From NCBI RefSeq assembly GCF_004358165.1, contig NZ_SMTG01000004.1, forward strand, positions 186,001 through 250,000: a stretch of DNA of 64,000 bases, written 5' to 3'. Positions within the stretch are counted from its first letter, which is position 1, and the number at the start of each line of letters is the position of its first letter. Shown one piece after another: positions 8,083-16,869 of this stretch. The translations under genes and the position numbers were made by a program. Below the pieces are notes generated by a model. The model made no database searches and was not told where the DNA came from. It saw only the letters and a program-made list of their open reading frames with translations. This DNA comes from Luteimonas terrae (lineage in GTDB: Bacteria; Pseudomonadota; Gammaproteobacteria; Xanthomonadales; Xanthomonadaceae).

Positions 8083-9195
8083 TCAGCCGTCGATCCGTTG
8101 AAGGAGTGTCTCAGCCTGTTCCAGGCCCGGCGACGCTTCCAGTACCTGAAGTACCAGACGCCTCGCCTGGGCATGCTCACCCAGACGCAGGTGCGCCTCT
8201 GCGGCGGCGAGTTCGAGTTGCGGCTCGCGCATGTACGGCAGCGCGAGCGTCATGGTCTGCAATGCGGGACGCAACTGCGCGGCATCGTCACCCGCTGCCT
8301 GCGCCTGGTAGTAGCCGAGGATGCCGATCAGTTCGACATGGAACTGCCCGGGTGCCTGCGCCAGTGCGGCAGTCGCCGCGTCGAGCTCGCCACGACGCAG
8401 GCGCTCCACCAGCGCCATGCTCTGTTCGTCGCGCCAGAGCGTGCGCGCCACGGGTGTCCGGCCCAGCCCGCGCACGATGGCCTCGGCAACCGCAGGCGTC
8501 GAGTACGGGTTCTGTCCCGTCACCAGACGGCCATCCACGACCAGCCCCGGCATCATCAGCGGCGATTCGCTCCACAGTGCGCCTCGCGCACGCAGGGCAT
8601 CCTCGAGCAGCCAGGGGAACTCGGCCGCCCACTTCTTGCCGAACAGCGCCTCCTCCTCGTTGGTGAAGCCGGTCATGTGACGCCCGGCGACGAGCGCGCT
8701 GCCATCGCCCAGACGCACGTCGACCAGCGCGGCCGGCCCGTGGCAGACCGCCGCAACGACGGCGCCGTTGTCCCAGGCATCGGCGATCAGGCGCTGCAGC
8801 GGGACATGCCCCGGCAGATCGAACATCGCGCCCTTGCCGCCAACGACATAGATGGCCGCGTAGTCACCGGCGTGCAGATCTTCGATCCGGCGCGTGTCGG
8901 CGAGCCGGCGCATCGCATCGGTATCGGCCAGCAGGGCCGCATTGAACAGTTCGTCAGGGTTGTACTTGTCCGCTTCGACAGGCCCGCCTTGCGGACTGGC
9001 GACTTCGACCGACAGACCGTTGGCTTTGAAGATCAGCCAGGCTTGCGACAGCTCGTCGAACTCGTAGCCCGGGCGCGTCTTGCCGGCATCGCGGCCCTCG
9101 CCGCTGAGCACGATCAACACGGTGTCGGACGCTCGCGCATGCGCAGGCAGGTACAACGTCAACACGAGGAGGAAAGACAGCAGGTATCGGAACAT
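8083..9195 (-). CDS. Exported DJ-1/PfpI-family protein with C-terminal helical extension
   Basis: A 370-residue protein with a signal peptide (MFRYLLSFLLVLTLYLPAHA), so probably periplasmic. Residues 24-235 form a class I glutamine amidotransferase-like/DJ-1 domain with nucleophile elbow C151-H152 (AAVCHGPAAL), E34 near the start, and ETFT-like features of the Hsp31/glyoxalase III branch (TGFTNEEEALFGK). Residues 255-370 are helical and TPR-like (LRLGEHAQARRLVLQVLE), not usual for this family. The ATG at 9195 has GGAGAA just upstream; 14 extra codons upstream are less likely. It is probably co-transcribed with the two-component system downstream. Activity could be deglycase, glyoxalase III or chaperone. 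Confidence 0.8.
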   Translation of the reverse strand: MFRYLLSFLLVLTLYLPAHARASDTVLIVLSGEGRDAGKTRPGYEFDELSQAWLIFKANGLSVEVASPQGGPVEADKYNPDELFNAALLADTDAMRRLADTRRIEDLHAGDYAAIYVVGGKGAMFDLPGHVPLQRLIADAWDNGAVVAAVCHGPAALVDVRLGDGSALVAGRHMTGFTNEEEALFGKKWAAEFPWLLEDALRARGALWSESPLMMPGLVVDGRLVTGQNPYSTPAVAEAIVRGLGRTPVARTLWRDEQSMALVERLRRGELDAATAALAQAPGQFHVELIGILGYYQAQAAGDDAAQLRPALQTMTLALPYMREPQLELAAAEAHLRLGEHAQARRLVLQVLEASPGLEQAETLLQRIDG

Positions 9196-9266
9196 CGGGG
9201 TTCTCCGGATCGGGCGACAGGTCCAGCGTCGCGCCACCGGATCAAGAGAACTTCAAGACACGGCGC

Positions 9267-11486
9267 CTATAACTCGAACCGGTAACTCAGCTTCACCGCC
9301 AGCTGCTCGTCGTCGCGCAGCGACAGGCTGTCGTAGAGCGCGTCGTCGACGCCGTCGCTGCCGGGCGCTCGCGCGTAGCCGCCGCGGGCGTAGACCACGT
9401 AGAGATAGGACAGCGGCGCCAGTTCGTAGCGGTAGCGCACCTGGAAGCCCAGGTTGCGCACGTTGAAATCGTCGACGGCATCGGTGGCCGCGATGGGATT
9501 GCCGGCCGGGTCGAAACGCCAGGCGCCGGTGGCGCGCGCGCCGATGCCGATGGCCTGCAGCTTTACCCGCAGTTCCTGCCGCGCGTCGAGCGTCCAGTCC
9601 AGGCCGGTGTTGAAGCGCGTCTCGCGGCCGTCGAACGTGCCGATCAGATCCGGACGATCGGCGCCCTGCCAGATCAACCAGTCCGGTCGGCGGATCACGA
9701 TCACCTCCGCGTTCAATCGGAACGCGTCGCTGACGAAATAGGTGCCGCCCAGCCAGCCGGCGTGCCCGAAACGATCGTTGCCGGCCAGTCCGCCGCTGAA
9801 GAGTTCGACGCCGTACTCCGGCGCCCAGTTGCCTTCGCGCGGACGCTCGTATTCCCAGGTCGCGCTGATGTTCTCCGGCAGCTTGACCAGACCGTTGCCG
9901 CGCAGCAGCTGGTCGTTGACGCCGGCGCTCTCGATGTCGATCTGGAAATCGCCGCTGCCGCCGTTGCGCAGCTGGCTCTGCCGGCTCATGCGGAAACGGT
10001 CGTTGAGCTTGTCGCCGCGGTCGTTGTGATTGGTGCTGACGCGCCAGCGCCAGTCCACCGATGCGTTGCGCGAGGTCTCGGGCAGATCGGTGAAGCGCTT
10101 GCGCACTTCCCAGTGCAGGTAGTTGGTGCTGGCGCGCGACAGGTAGCCGAAGTCGTTGAGCTCGAGGTCGTGTCCGAAGTGCATCGCGATCCACTGCTGC
10201 CGCCAGCCGTCGTCCATCTCGTAGTCGGCCCACAGCGTCGCGCCGAGATCCTGCACGGTGTCACCGCCCTGCGCGATGCGGCTGCCGATCAGGCGGCTGC
10301 GCACGTTCCAGCGTTGCGTGGGCCGCCAGTTGTGATCGACGCCGAGCACGGTCGCCTCGCGGCCGCGGAAGGGATCGTCCACGCGGGTGAGCATCGCGCC
10401 CAGGTTCTGGGTTTCGAAGTCGCGCACCAGGCGCAGCGCCTGGTAGCTGCGACCGGTCGGGCCGTCCTCCTCGGCCGCGAACACGCCATAGTTCGCGCGC
10501 CCCAGGCTGCCGTTGAACTTGACCGCCGCATCGATGTCGCCGGTGCTGCCCACGCGTCGCGTGTAGAGCAGCTGGCTGAAGTCCGACGGCGTGGTGAACT
10601 CGAAGATGCCCTGGTTCTCGGTGAAGAACGGGCGCTTGTCGCTGATGAAGGTCTCGGTGGCGCTGAAGTTCACCACCAGGTCGTCGCTTTCGACCTGGCC
10701 GAAATCCGGGTTCACCGTGGCCGCCAGCTGGAAGCGGCTGCTCGGCTTCCAGAACACGTCGACGCCGGCGTTGAAGTCGCTGCCCGTGCGCACGTTGTCG
10801 TACAGGCCCGAGGCATATGGCGTCACCGCGAGCAGCGACTGGCTGTAGGCCTGCACGGTGATCGGCGCGAAATCGGACAGGAATCGCGGGCGCTCGAAGC
10901 TCGCCACCGGCCAGGCCATGCGTTCGCCGGTCGAGCCGATCACGCGTGCCAGGAAGACCTTCAAAGTGCGCATGCCCTCGGGTCCGTCGCGCATCGGTGC
11001 GGTGTGCCAGGGAATCAGCACTTCTACCGACCAGCCATCGGCGTCCTCGGACACGGCGTGCTGCCATTGCCCGTCCCAGTCGCTGTTGAAGTCGTTCTGG
11101 TTGGTGATGATCTCGTCGGCGATGCCGCCACTGGCGCTGACGGTGAACGCATAGCCGGTGCGGCCGTCGCCGTCGAAATCGATGAAGACGTTGACCCGGT
11201 CCACCTGTTCGTCGAAATCGCGCTGCAGCTTCTGCCGGCTCAGCGGCACGTGCGGCGGCTGCAGATTGCGGAAGGCGACGGCCAGCCCCTCCGGCGTCGC
11301 GAGCACCCAGGCCTCGGTCGACAGCGAACCGGGCTCGCCGGTCAACGGCTGCACCTTGCGGAAGTCGGTGATGCGCTGCGCGCCCGCCCACTCGTCGGCG
11401 TCGATGCGGCCGTCGATCTCGACCGCCCACGCAGGGGCGCACGCGACCGCAAGCGCGGCCGGCAGCAAGCGGCTCAACCGTCCCAA
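9267..11486 (-). CDS. DUF5916 outer-membrane beta-barrel protein with CBM9-like N-terminal domain
   Basis: About 739 residues. A signal peptide (LSRLLPAALAVACAPAWA) is followed by a CBM9-like domain (about 25-215: IDGRIDADEWAGA, FIDFDGDGRTGYAFTV, DGWSVEVLIPW). The rest is a long beta-strand-rich region typical of DUF5916 barrels (RPFFTENQGIF, NPDFGQVESDD), ending in a Tyr-Arg-Phe-Glu-Leu strand. The start is uncertain. A TTG at 11486 with GGGAGAGG five bases upstream gives a short, normal signal peptide; an ATG at 11558 would add 24 residues. DUF5916 proteins are common in Xanthomonadaceae, but their substrate is not established. Confidence 0.85.
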   Translation of the reverse strand: MGRLSRLLPAALAVACAPAWAVEIDGRIDADEWAGAQRITDFRKVQPLTGEPGSLSTEAWVLATPEGLAVAFRNLQPPHVPLSRQKLQRDFDEQVDRVNVFIDFDGDGRTGYAFTVSASGGIADEIITNQNDFNSDWDGQWQHAVSEDADGWSVEVLIPWHTAPMRDGPEGMRTLKVFLARVIGSTGERMAWPVASFERPRFLSDFAPITVQAYSQSLLAVTPYASGLYDNVRTGSDFNAGVDVFWKPSSRFQLAATVNPDFGQVESDDLVVNFSATETFISDKRPFFTENQGIFEFTTPSDFSQLLYTRRVGSTGDIDAAVKFNGSLGRANYGVFAAEEDGPTGRSYQALRLVRDFETQNLGAMLTRVDDPFRGREATVLGVDHNWRPTQRWNVRSRLIGSRIAQGGDTVQDLGATLWADYEMDDGWRQQWIAMHFGHDLELNDFGYLSRASTNYLHWEVRKRFTDLPETSRNASVDWRWRVSTNHNDRGDKLNDRFRMSRQSQLRNGGSGDFQIDIESAGVNDQLLRGNGLVKLPENISATWEYERPREGNWAPEYGVELFSGGLAGNDRFGHAGWLGGTYFVSDAFRLNAEVIVIRRPDWLIWQGADRPDLIGTFDGRETRFNTGLDWTLDARQELRVKLQAIGIGARATGAWRFDPAGNPIAATDAVDDFNVRNLGFQVRYRYELAPLSYLYVVYARGGYARAPGSDGVDDALYDSLSLRDDEQLAVKLSYRFEL

Positions 11487-11625
11487 CGCCCCTCTCCCTC
11501 GATTCCCTTGAAGACGCGCGCAGGCTACTGACGGCCACCGGCGGCCAGCGCCTGCCATCGGTCATGGCGACTTCCGGCGCGGCGCAGCGCGCGTCGCATG
11601 TCCGGCATGTCCGCGGCTGTCGGCG

Positions 11626-11847
11626 CTACAGGAGCTCGATCAGCAACAGCCCGAGCAGGAGATACGCGAGCGCAAGCAGCGCCATCCGCGTCCACTCGCT
11701 CCGATCGAAATGGAAGAACGGAAAATTCCCCAGACCATCGAGCGGCGACCATTTCGCCACACCCGTCCGGCGGTAGTAGCGATCGACGACCCGGTTGGCC
11801 GATACCAGCCAGACGATGACCAGGACGATGGCGGCAATATCCCTCAT
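11626..11847 (-). CDS. Small two-helix membrane protein, function unknown
   Basis: A 73-residue protein with two hydrophobic helices (about 3-17 and 56-73) and a basic, aromatic loop between (RVVDRYYRRTGVAKW, FPFFHFDRSEW). Coding character is shown by the clear hydrophobic and aromatic pattern rather than by a known family. A second ATG two codons upstream (11853) is equally possible; neither has a strong ribosome binding site. It runs divergently from the large unknown gene at 11998. Confidence 0.55.
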   Translation of the reverse strand: MRDIAAIVLVIVWLVSANRVVDRYYRRTGVAKWSPLDGLGNFPFFHFDRSEWTRMALLALAYLLLGLLLIELL

Positions 11848-11960
11848 GAGCATCCGTGCGACGCGCCGCAGATGTCGGCGCACCGCATTGTGGCCTGCCC
11901 GGCGACTGCCGTCCGCGCCCCCTAGGGACACCCCCAATGCCGGCCACACGCACGGCGTCC

Positions 11961-11966
11961 TAGCAT
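11961..11966 (+). promoter_or_regulatory. Candidate -10 box (TAGCAT)
   Basis: TAGCAT lies 31 bases upstream of the ATG at 11998. The same box-leader geometry recurs before alaA (55780), and TAGAAT precedes maeB, rsgA and aceE, which makes it credible. No good -35 was seen. Confidence 0.4.
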
Positions 11967-11997
11967 CCGGTCTTCCTCCGACCCGCGCGGCTCCTCC

Positions 11998-14085
11998 ATG
12001 ACTTCGATCTACGGCATCAGCGCCCAGACCTATCACCGTCTGCCGCCCGAGGACCAGGCCTCCGTCCGGGCCAGCTTCCAGTCGCAGCAGACGCCAGCCG
12101 CGCCTGCGCCACCGGCAGCCGAGCCGCTGCCCGCGCCTACCGTGGCCGGTGCGACCACGGCGCAGGATGCAGTCGCCGCGCTGCATGCCCTGCCCACGCC
12201 CAACCACGCCGACCTCGGACAACTGCGCCTGCCGCCGGAAGATCGCCAGTCCATCGTCGACAGCCGCAACGCTGTCTACAACGCCACGCGCGCCGAGGCC
12301 GCACAGGCCGCGATCGATCGTCTGGCACCGCAGCGCAGCGACTACGACGCGCTGCCGCCGGCCACGGCCAACATGGAGTTCCAGTACGCGCAGCAGGCCT
12401 GGGCGCAGAACCCGTACGCGAACGAGCTGCAGCGGATCGTCGATGAAGCGACGGCATCGCCGACCGACATCCCGGCCTATCTCGATGCCGGCAGCAGCGC
12501 CGCGGACACCGCGCAGTTCACCCCCGCGCAGATCCGCGGCGCACTCGCCGCCGTCGGTGTGGACATTCCGGCAGACGCCAGCGGCGAAACGTTGCAGGCC
12601 GCGCGCGAACTGCTGGCGACGTTCCCGGTCGACGTGCTGGCGACCGCCATCAATCCGGGCAGCCAGGTCAGCTTCACGCAGGGCGCCGGTCTGGGGACAC
12701 CCAACCTCGTCGGTCCGTCCGTCGGCTTCGACGTGCAGGCCGGCGCCGAGGTTTCCCTTTCGGACGTGACCACAGGCGTGGACTTCGCGCAGACCCAGCG
12801 CTTCGAGGCATCGGTCACCGTGCAAGGTGGCGCGGGCGTCGACCTGAGCAAGACGCCGCTGCAGCGCCTGTACGGATGGGCGGACAAGCTCGACCGCCTG
12901 CCCGATGCCGCGCGCGATCTGGCCAACGCCTCGCCCGTTCTCCGGCAGGTATTGAAGGGTCTCCCGGTGTCGGGGTCCTACACCGAGTTCACCGGCACGC
13001 AGCTCAGCTACGAAGCCACCGTGACCGCAGCCCAGGGCGCGCAGGTGGCAGACGGCAATGTCGATGCGCTGCCCAATCCGCTTGACCCATTGAACATGGC
13101 GTCTGGCACCTCGGTGCTGATGCGCGGCCAGGCCCTGACCGGCAGCCAGTTCGAGGCGAACTACAAGGCCTTCACGCTCGGCGGCACCACGACCGAGCTG
13201 TCCGGACTCGGCTTCGGCGTGACGCGCCTGGAAGGTTCGGTGGTCGAGATCTACTCGGGCCCGGTCGAGACGGTGGAGAACGCGTCGTTCTTCGGCCTTG
13301 GCCGGCAGGGCACACTGGCCGTCGGCTTCGGCAGCGAACTGAGCATGGAGTCGCGCGAGATGCAGATCGCACGCCTCGACCTGTCCACTGCGGAAGGCCA
13401 GGCCGCATACCAGGCCTTCGTCAGCGGTGGCACGATTCCGGACTGGGCGCCGCCGGGCGTGCAGCAGTCGGGCACCACCGAGGTGTTCTCGCATGATTAC
13501 GCCCGCAGCGTGGGCCTGCAGGTGGGTGGTCTGTCGGTCGGTCTTTCGAGCGAGTCCACCGGCACCATCACCCAGACCCGCTGGGCCGACGGCACCACCG
13601 ACTACACCAACACCTACACTTCGGCCACGGGCATCACCAGCGAGGTGACCTCGACGGTCAATGCCGACGGCACGCTCAATCACGACGACGCCATCTGGCG
13701 CATCGTCTATGCCGACATCGACCCGGCTTCGGCCAATTACATCGAAAGTGCCTACGACCCCTCGCAGGCTAACGATTTCGCCGACCACAACCAGCACGTC
13801 CAGTTGCAGATGACGAGCGCCGACCTGATGCAACTGCGCGACATCGCGCGCACATACGTCGGCACGCAGATGGATCCCGGGATCCTCGAAGAACTCGACA
13901 GCGGCGTGCGCTCGCCGAACCCGTTGTCGCCGGAGCAGGCGATCGCCATCGCGCAAACGCCCGACGAGGTCTTCGCCGCGCTCACCAACAGCGACAACGG
14001 CACGGCATACGCAGAGGCCTTGCTGGCACTCAGCTCCGGTGCCGATCCGATGCCGGGCAGCGTCAGGCTGGCCTCGGCAGACTGA
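11998..14085 (+). CDS. Large soluble protein of unknown function (695 aa)
   Basis: No family was recognised. The protein starts MTSIYGISAQTYHRLPPEDQ without a signal peptide. It then has a Pro/Ala/Gln-rich linker (about 30-52), a helical Ala/Gln/Arg-rich part to about residue 230, and a long Gly/Thr/Ser/Val-rich segment with alternating beta character (about 235-540; VSFTQGAGLG, TSVLMRGQALTG, SVEIYSGPVETVE, ADGTTDYTNTYTSATG). It ends in a helical tail (LMQLRDIARTYVG, SPEQAIAIAQTPDEVFAAL). The composition recalls secreted or surface proteins exported without a Sec signal. The ATG has almost no Shine-Dalgarno but a promoter-like TAGCAT 31 bases upstream. It has no operon partner; a 180-base gap with no feature follows before the TetR operator. 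Confidence 0.8.
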   Translation: MTSIYGISAQTYHRLPPEDQASVRASFQSQQTPAAPAPPAAEPLPAPTVAGATTAQDAVAALHALPTPNHADLGQLRLPPEDRQSIVDSRNAVYNATRAEAAQAAIDRLAPQRSDYDALPPATANMEFQYAQQAWAQNPYANELQRIVDEATASPTDIPAYLDAGSSAADTAQFTPAQIRGALAAVGVDIPADASGETLQAARELLATFPVDVLATAINPGSQVSFTQGAGLGTPNLVGPSVGFDVQAGAEVSLSDVTTGVDFAQTQRFEASVTVQGGAGVDLSKTPLQRLYGWADKLDRLPDAARDLANASPVLRQVLKGLPVSGSYTEFTGTQLSYEATVTAAQGAQVADGNVDALPNPLDPLNMASGTSVLMRGQALTGSQFEANYKAFTLGGTTTELSGLGFGVTRLEGSVVEIYSGPVETVENASFFGLGRQGTLAVGFGSELSMESREMQIARLDLSTAEGQAAYQAFVSGGTIPDWAPPGVQQSGTTEVFSHDYARSVGLQVGGLSVGLSSESTGTITQTRWADGTTDYTNTYTSATGITSEVTSTVNADGTLNHDDAIWRIVYADIDPASANYIESAYDPSQANDFADHNQHVQLQMTSADLMQLRDIARTYVGTQMDPGILEELDSGVRSPNPLSPEQAIAIAQTPDEVFAALTNSDNGTAYAEALLALSSGADPMPGSVRLASAD

Positions 14086-14266
14086 CGTCACGCGCACAGC
14101 CGCCCGGGGGCGGCTGTGTAGCTTGGCCGGGCTACCGTCGTCCCCGCTCTCCCCCCCGACCCCTGGGCAGCCCGGCGATGCATCTGGCTGGCAGCGGGAC
14201 ACGCCGAGACCTGATTGGTCGGGCCCACGGCCGGCCCACAAATGCATTTATCGCGCGCTCAATAAT

Positions 14267-14284
14267 TAATTGATCGATCAATTA
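14267..14284. promoter_or_regulatory. 18-bp perfect palindrome, likely operator of the TetR-family regulator
   Basis: TAATTGATCGATCAATTA is a perfect 18-bp dyad centred at 14275/14276, inside a strikingly AT-rich patch and ending 11 bases before the regulator's ATG. Size and position fit a TetR/AcrR operator for autorepression of the downstream exporter operon. Binding itself is an inference. Confidence 0.7.
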
Positions 14285-14295
14285 TTATTTTGCGA

Positions 14296-14940
14296 ATGAC
14301 CTCGAAGACAACCCGGCGCGGCCCCGGCCGCCCCCAGGCCGATGCCGAGCGCCGCGAGCGGGCGCTCGATGCGGCGCTTGCCTGCTACGTACGCCGCGGC
14401 ATCGGCGCGACGACCCTGCGCGACATCGCCGGCGAGGCGGACTGCACGCCCGCGCTGCTGCATTACTACTTCGGGGACGCTGCCGGCCTGCAGGCCGCGG
14501 TGATCGAGGCACGGCTGATGCCGGTGTTCGCCGATGTGCGCGACACCCTGCTCGGCATGCCCGACGCCAGCCTGAAGACGGTGCTCACCGCGTTCGTCGA
14601 TCACATCTGCGCGCTGATCGAGCGGCACCCCTGGATGCCGGCGCTGTGGATCCGCGAGGTGGTCAGCGAAGGCGGCGCGCTGCGCGATCTGATGCTGACG
14701 CGACTGGCACCCGAGATCAGCGCAGTGCTCGTGCAGCGCATCGCCGCCGAGCAGGCCGCCGGCCGACTCAATGCCGCGCTCGACCCGCGCCTGCTGATGG
14801 TGTCGCTGGTCGGGCTGACGCTCTTCCCCGCTGCCGGCCTGCCGATCTGGCAGCAGCTGTTCGCCGATGCGCCGCTGCGCGTCGACCACATCCGCACCCA
14901 CGCGCGCGCGTTGATCGAGCGCGGTCTGGAGCTCGCATGA
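14296..14940 (+). CDS. TetR/AcrR-family transcriptional regulator of the adjacent ABC exporter
   Basis: A 214-residue regulator. The N-terminal HTH (about 12-60) includes RRERALDAALACYVRRG and TTLRDIAGEADCTPALLHYYF, the canonical TetR helix 1 and recognition helix pattern. The C-terminal ligand and dimer domain contains HPWMPALWIREVVSEGG, typical of the CecR/YbiH-like branch. The ATG at 14296 is preferred over a TTG two codons upstream. Its stop overlaps the start of the membrane-fusion gene (ATGA). The set TetR + HlyD + ABC + permease has the same architecture as E. coli cecR-ybhGFSR, although only one permease gene is seen here. It probably represses its own operon through the palindrome just upstream. 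Confidence 0.92.
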   Translation: MTSKTTRRGPGRPQADAERRERALDAALACYVRRGIGATTLRDIAGEADCTPALLHYYFGDAAGLQAAVIEARLMPVFADVRDTLLGMPDASLKTVLTAFVDHICALIERHPWMPALWIREVVSEGGALRDLMLTRLAPEISAVLVQRIAAEQAAGRLNAALDPRLLMVSLVGLTLFPAAGLPIWQQLFADAPLRVDHIRTHARALIERGLELA

Positions 14941-15905
14941 TCCGCATCTTCCCCGCGCACGGCATCGCGGCCGTGGCGCTCGTGGCCTTCGCCCTCGCCG
15001 GCTGCACGCGCGCGCCGGCCGAAGCGCTCGGCACGCTGGAATACGACCGCATCACCCTGCCCGCGCCTGCCGCCGAGCGCATCGTCGACATCGCCGTGCG
15101 CGAGGGCGAACGCGTCGAAGCCGGCGCGCGCGTGCTCACGCTCGAACACACGCGCGGCGATGCCCAGCTCGCGGCGGCGCAGGCCGATGTCGCGCGCCAG
15201 CGCGAGGCGCTCGACGAGCTGCGCAACGGCGCGCGTGCCGAAACGGTCGCGCAGGCGCGCGCGAATCTCTCGGCCGCGCAGGCGCAGGCCCGCGATGCAC
15301 GCGCGTATTTCGAGCGCCTGCGTCCGCTCGGCGGACAGCAACTGGTGTCGCAGGCCGACGTCGATCGCGCACGCGCGGCCATGGGCAATGCGGATGGCCA
15401 GGTCGCCGCCGCGCAGGCCGCGCTCGACGAACTGCGCAACGGCGCACGGCCCGAACAGGTGGCGCAGGCGCAGGCCGCGCTCGGCGCCGCCGAAGCGCAG
15501 CTGGCCGCGCAGTCGTATTCGACAGAACGCCTCGACGTGGTCGCACCGCGCGCCGGTCGCGTCGACAGCCTGCCGTATCGTCTGGGCGACGAAGCGCCGA
15601 TCGGCGCGCCGCTCGCGGTGATGCTGGTCGGCGACCAGCCCTACGCCCGCGTCCACGTGCCCGAACCGCTGCGCGCAGGCATCGAGGTCGGCGATGCGGC
15701 GACGGTGCTGGTCGGAGCGAACGGCGAACGCCGTTACAGCGGCCGCGTGCGCATGATCCGCGCCGAGCCTGCGTTCACGCCCTACTACGCGTTGACCGGC
15801 AAGGACGCCGCGCGCCTGAGTTATCTCGCCGAAGTGCAGCTCGACGACGCCGCCGCGTTGCCGGCGGGTCTGCCGCTGCGGGTGCAGTTCGATGTCGTCC
15901 GCTGA
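14937..15905 (+). CDS. HlyD/YbhG-type periplasmic adaptor lipoprotein
   Basis: A 322-residue protein. A lipoprotein signal with lipobox ALAGC (C23) anchors it to a membrane. Then follow a lipoyl half-motif (ERIVDIAVREGERVEAGARVLTL), a long helical hairpin (about 75-195) with internally repeated ALDELRNGAR units, the second lipoyl half (VVAPRAGRVDSLPYRLGDEAPIG) and a beta-barrel domain. This is the adaptor of a type I-like or tripartite ABC efflux pump. It overlaps the regulator by 4 bases and the ATPase gene by 14, so all are one operon. No outer-membrane partner is encoded nearby; a TolC-like protein elsewhere would be needed. Confidence 0.9.
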   Translation: MIRIFPAHGIAAVALVAFALAGCTRAPAEALGTLEYDRITLPAPAAERIVDIAVREGERVEAGARVLTLEHTRGDAQLAAAQADVARQREALDELRNGARAETVAQARANLSAAQAQARDARAYFERLRPLGGQQLVSQADVDRARAAMGNADGQVAAAQAALDELRNGARPEQVAQAQAALGAAEAQLAAQSYSTERLDVVAPRAGRVDSLPYRLGDEAPIGAPLAVMLVGDQPYARVHVPEPLRAGIEVGDAATVLVGANGERRYSGRVRMIRAEPAFTPYYALTGKDAARLSYLAEVQLDDAAALPAGLPLRVQFDVVR

Positions 15906-16869
15906 GTCGCGCGATGACAGCGCGCACGCAGGCGACGATGCGATCCACGCCCGCGGCCTGGTCAAGCGCTTCGGCGATCTGGTCGCGGTGGATCACGTGG
16001 ATCTGTCCGTGCCGCGCGCCAGCGTCTACGGCTTCCTTGGGCCGAACGGCTCGGGCAAGTCGACGACCATCCGCATGCTGTGCGGCCTGCTGACGCCGAG
16101 CGCCGGCGACATCGAGGTGCTGGGCCTGCGCATTCCCGAACAGGCCGACGCGCTGCGCTTCCGCATCGGCTACATGACCCAGAAGTTCTCGCTGTTCGAG
16201 GACCTCACCGTGCGCGAGAACCTCGAGTTCCTCGCCGCCGTCTATGGCCTCTCGCGCGCCGCCACCCGCTCGCGTGTCGATGAACTCGTCGAGCGCTACC
16301 ACTTCGCCGACCGGCAAAAGCAGCTGGCCGGCACGATGAGCGGCGGCCAGAAGCAGCGCCTGGCCCTGGCCGGCGCGGTGATCCACGCACCCGAGCTGCT
16401 GTTCCTCGACGAGCCGACCAGCGCGGTCGATCCCGAATCGCGTCGCGACTTCTGGGAGTCGCTGTTCGAACTCGCCGATGCCGGCACCACGCTGCTGGTG
16501 TCCACGCACTACATGGACGAAGCCGAGCGCTGCCACCGCATCGCGATCCTCGACCGCGGCGTGCTCGTCGCCGATGGCGCACCCGGCGATCTTGCCGACG
16601 ATCTGCGCGGTCGCAGCCTGTCGGTGCGTGCCGCGCAGCCCCGGCGCGCGCAGCAGGTGCTGTCCACGTTGCCGGGCGTGCTCAGCGTCGCGCAGATCGG
16701 CAACGACCTGCGCGTGCTGTCGGTGCCGGGTGCGGACAATGCCGAGGTCGTCGCGCGCGCTCTGCACGCCGCCGGCCTGCAGGCGGAGGTCGACGCGGTG
16801 TCCGCCAACCTGGAAGACGTGTTCGTCGCCGCCACGCGCAGCCGCGAAGGCGCGGGAGACGCATCGTGA
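15892..16869 (+). CDS. ABC transporter ATPase (YbhF/CcmA-like)
   Basis: A 325-residue protein with a single nucleotide-binding domain. Walker A is GPNGSGKST (50-58), Q-loop MTQKFSLFEDLTV, signature MSGGQKQRLALAG, Walker B LLFLDEPTSAVD, and switch His in STHYMDEAERC. A C-terminal regulatory extension (about 240-320) carries LEDVFVAATR, typical of DrrA/CcmA-type exporters. E. coli YbhF has two ATPase domains, so here the protein would work as a homodimer. It overlaps the permease start by 4 bases. Confidence 0.93.
   Translation: MSSAESRDDSAHAGDDAIHARGLVKRFGDLVAVDHVDLSVPRASVYGFLGPNGSGKSTTIRMLCGLLTPSAGDIEVLGLRIPEQADALRFRIGYMTQKFSLFEDLTVRENLEFLAAVYGLSRAATRSRVDELVERYHFADRQKQLAGTMSGGQKQRLALAGAVIHAPELLFLDEPTSAVDPESRRDFWESLFELADAGTTLLVSTHYMDEAERCHRIAILDRGVLVADGAPGDLADDLRGRSLSVRAAQPRRAQQVLSTLPGVLSVAQIGNDLRVLSVPGADNAEVVARALHAAGLQAEVDAVSANLEDVFVAATRSREGAGDAS

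Noticed and set aside
11998..14085. Xanthomonas type IV secretion effector (XVIPCD-type)
   Set aside because: The C-terminus lacks the Gln-rich XVIPCD motif set, and no immunity-like partner gene is adjacent.
11849..14247. Minus-strand frame of over 800 codons opposite the large unknown gene
   Set aside because: His/Arg/Gly-rich composition without domains; the plus-strand protein has balanced composition and a sensible start. Only its last 73 codons, beyond the gene, look real (small membrane protein).
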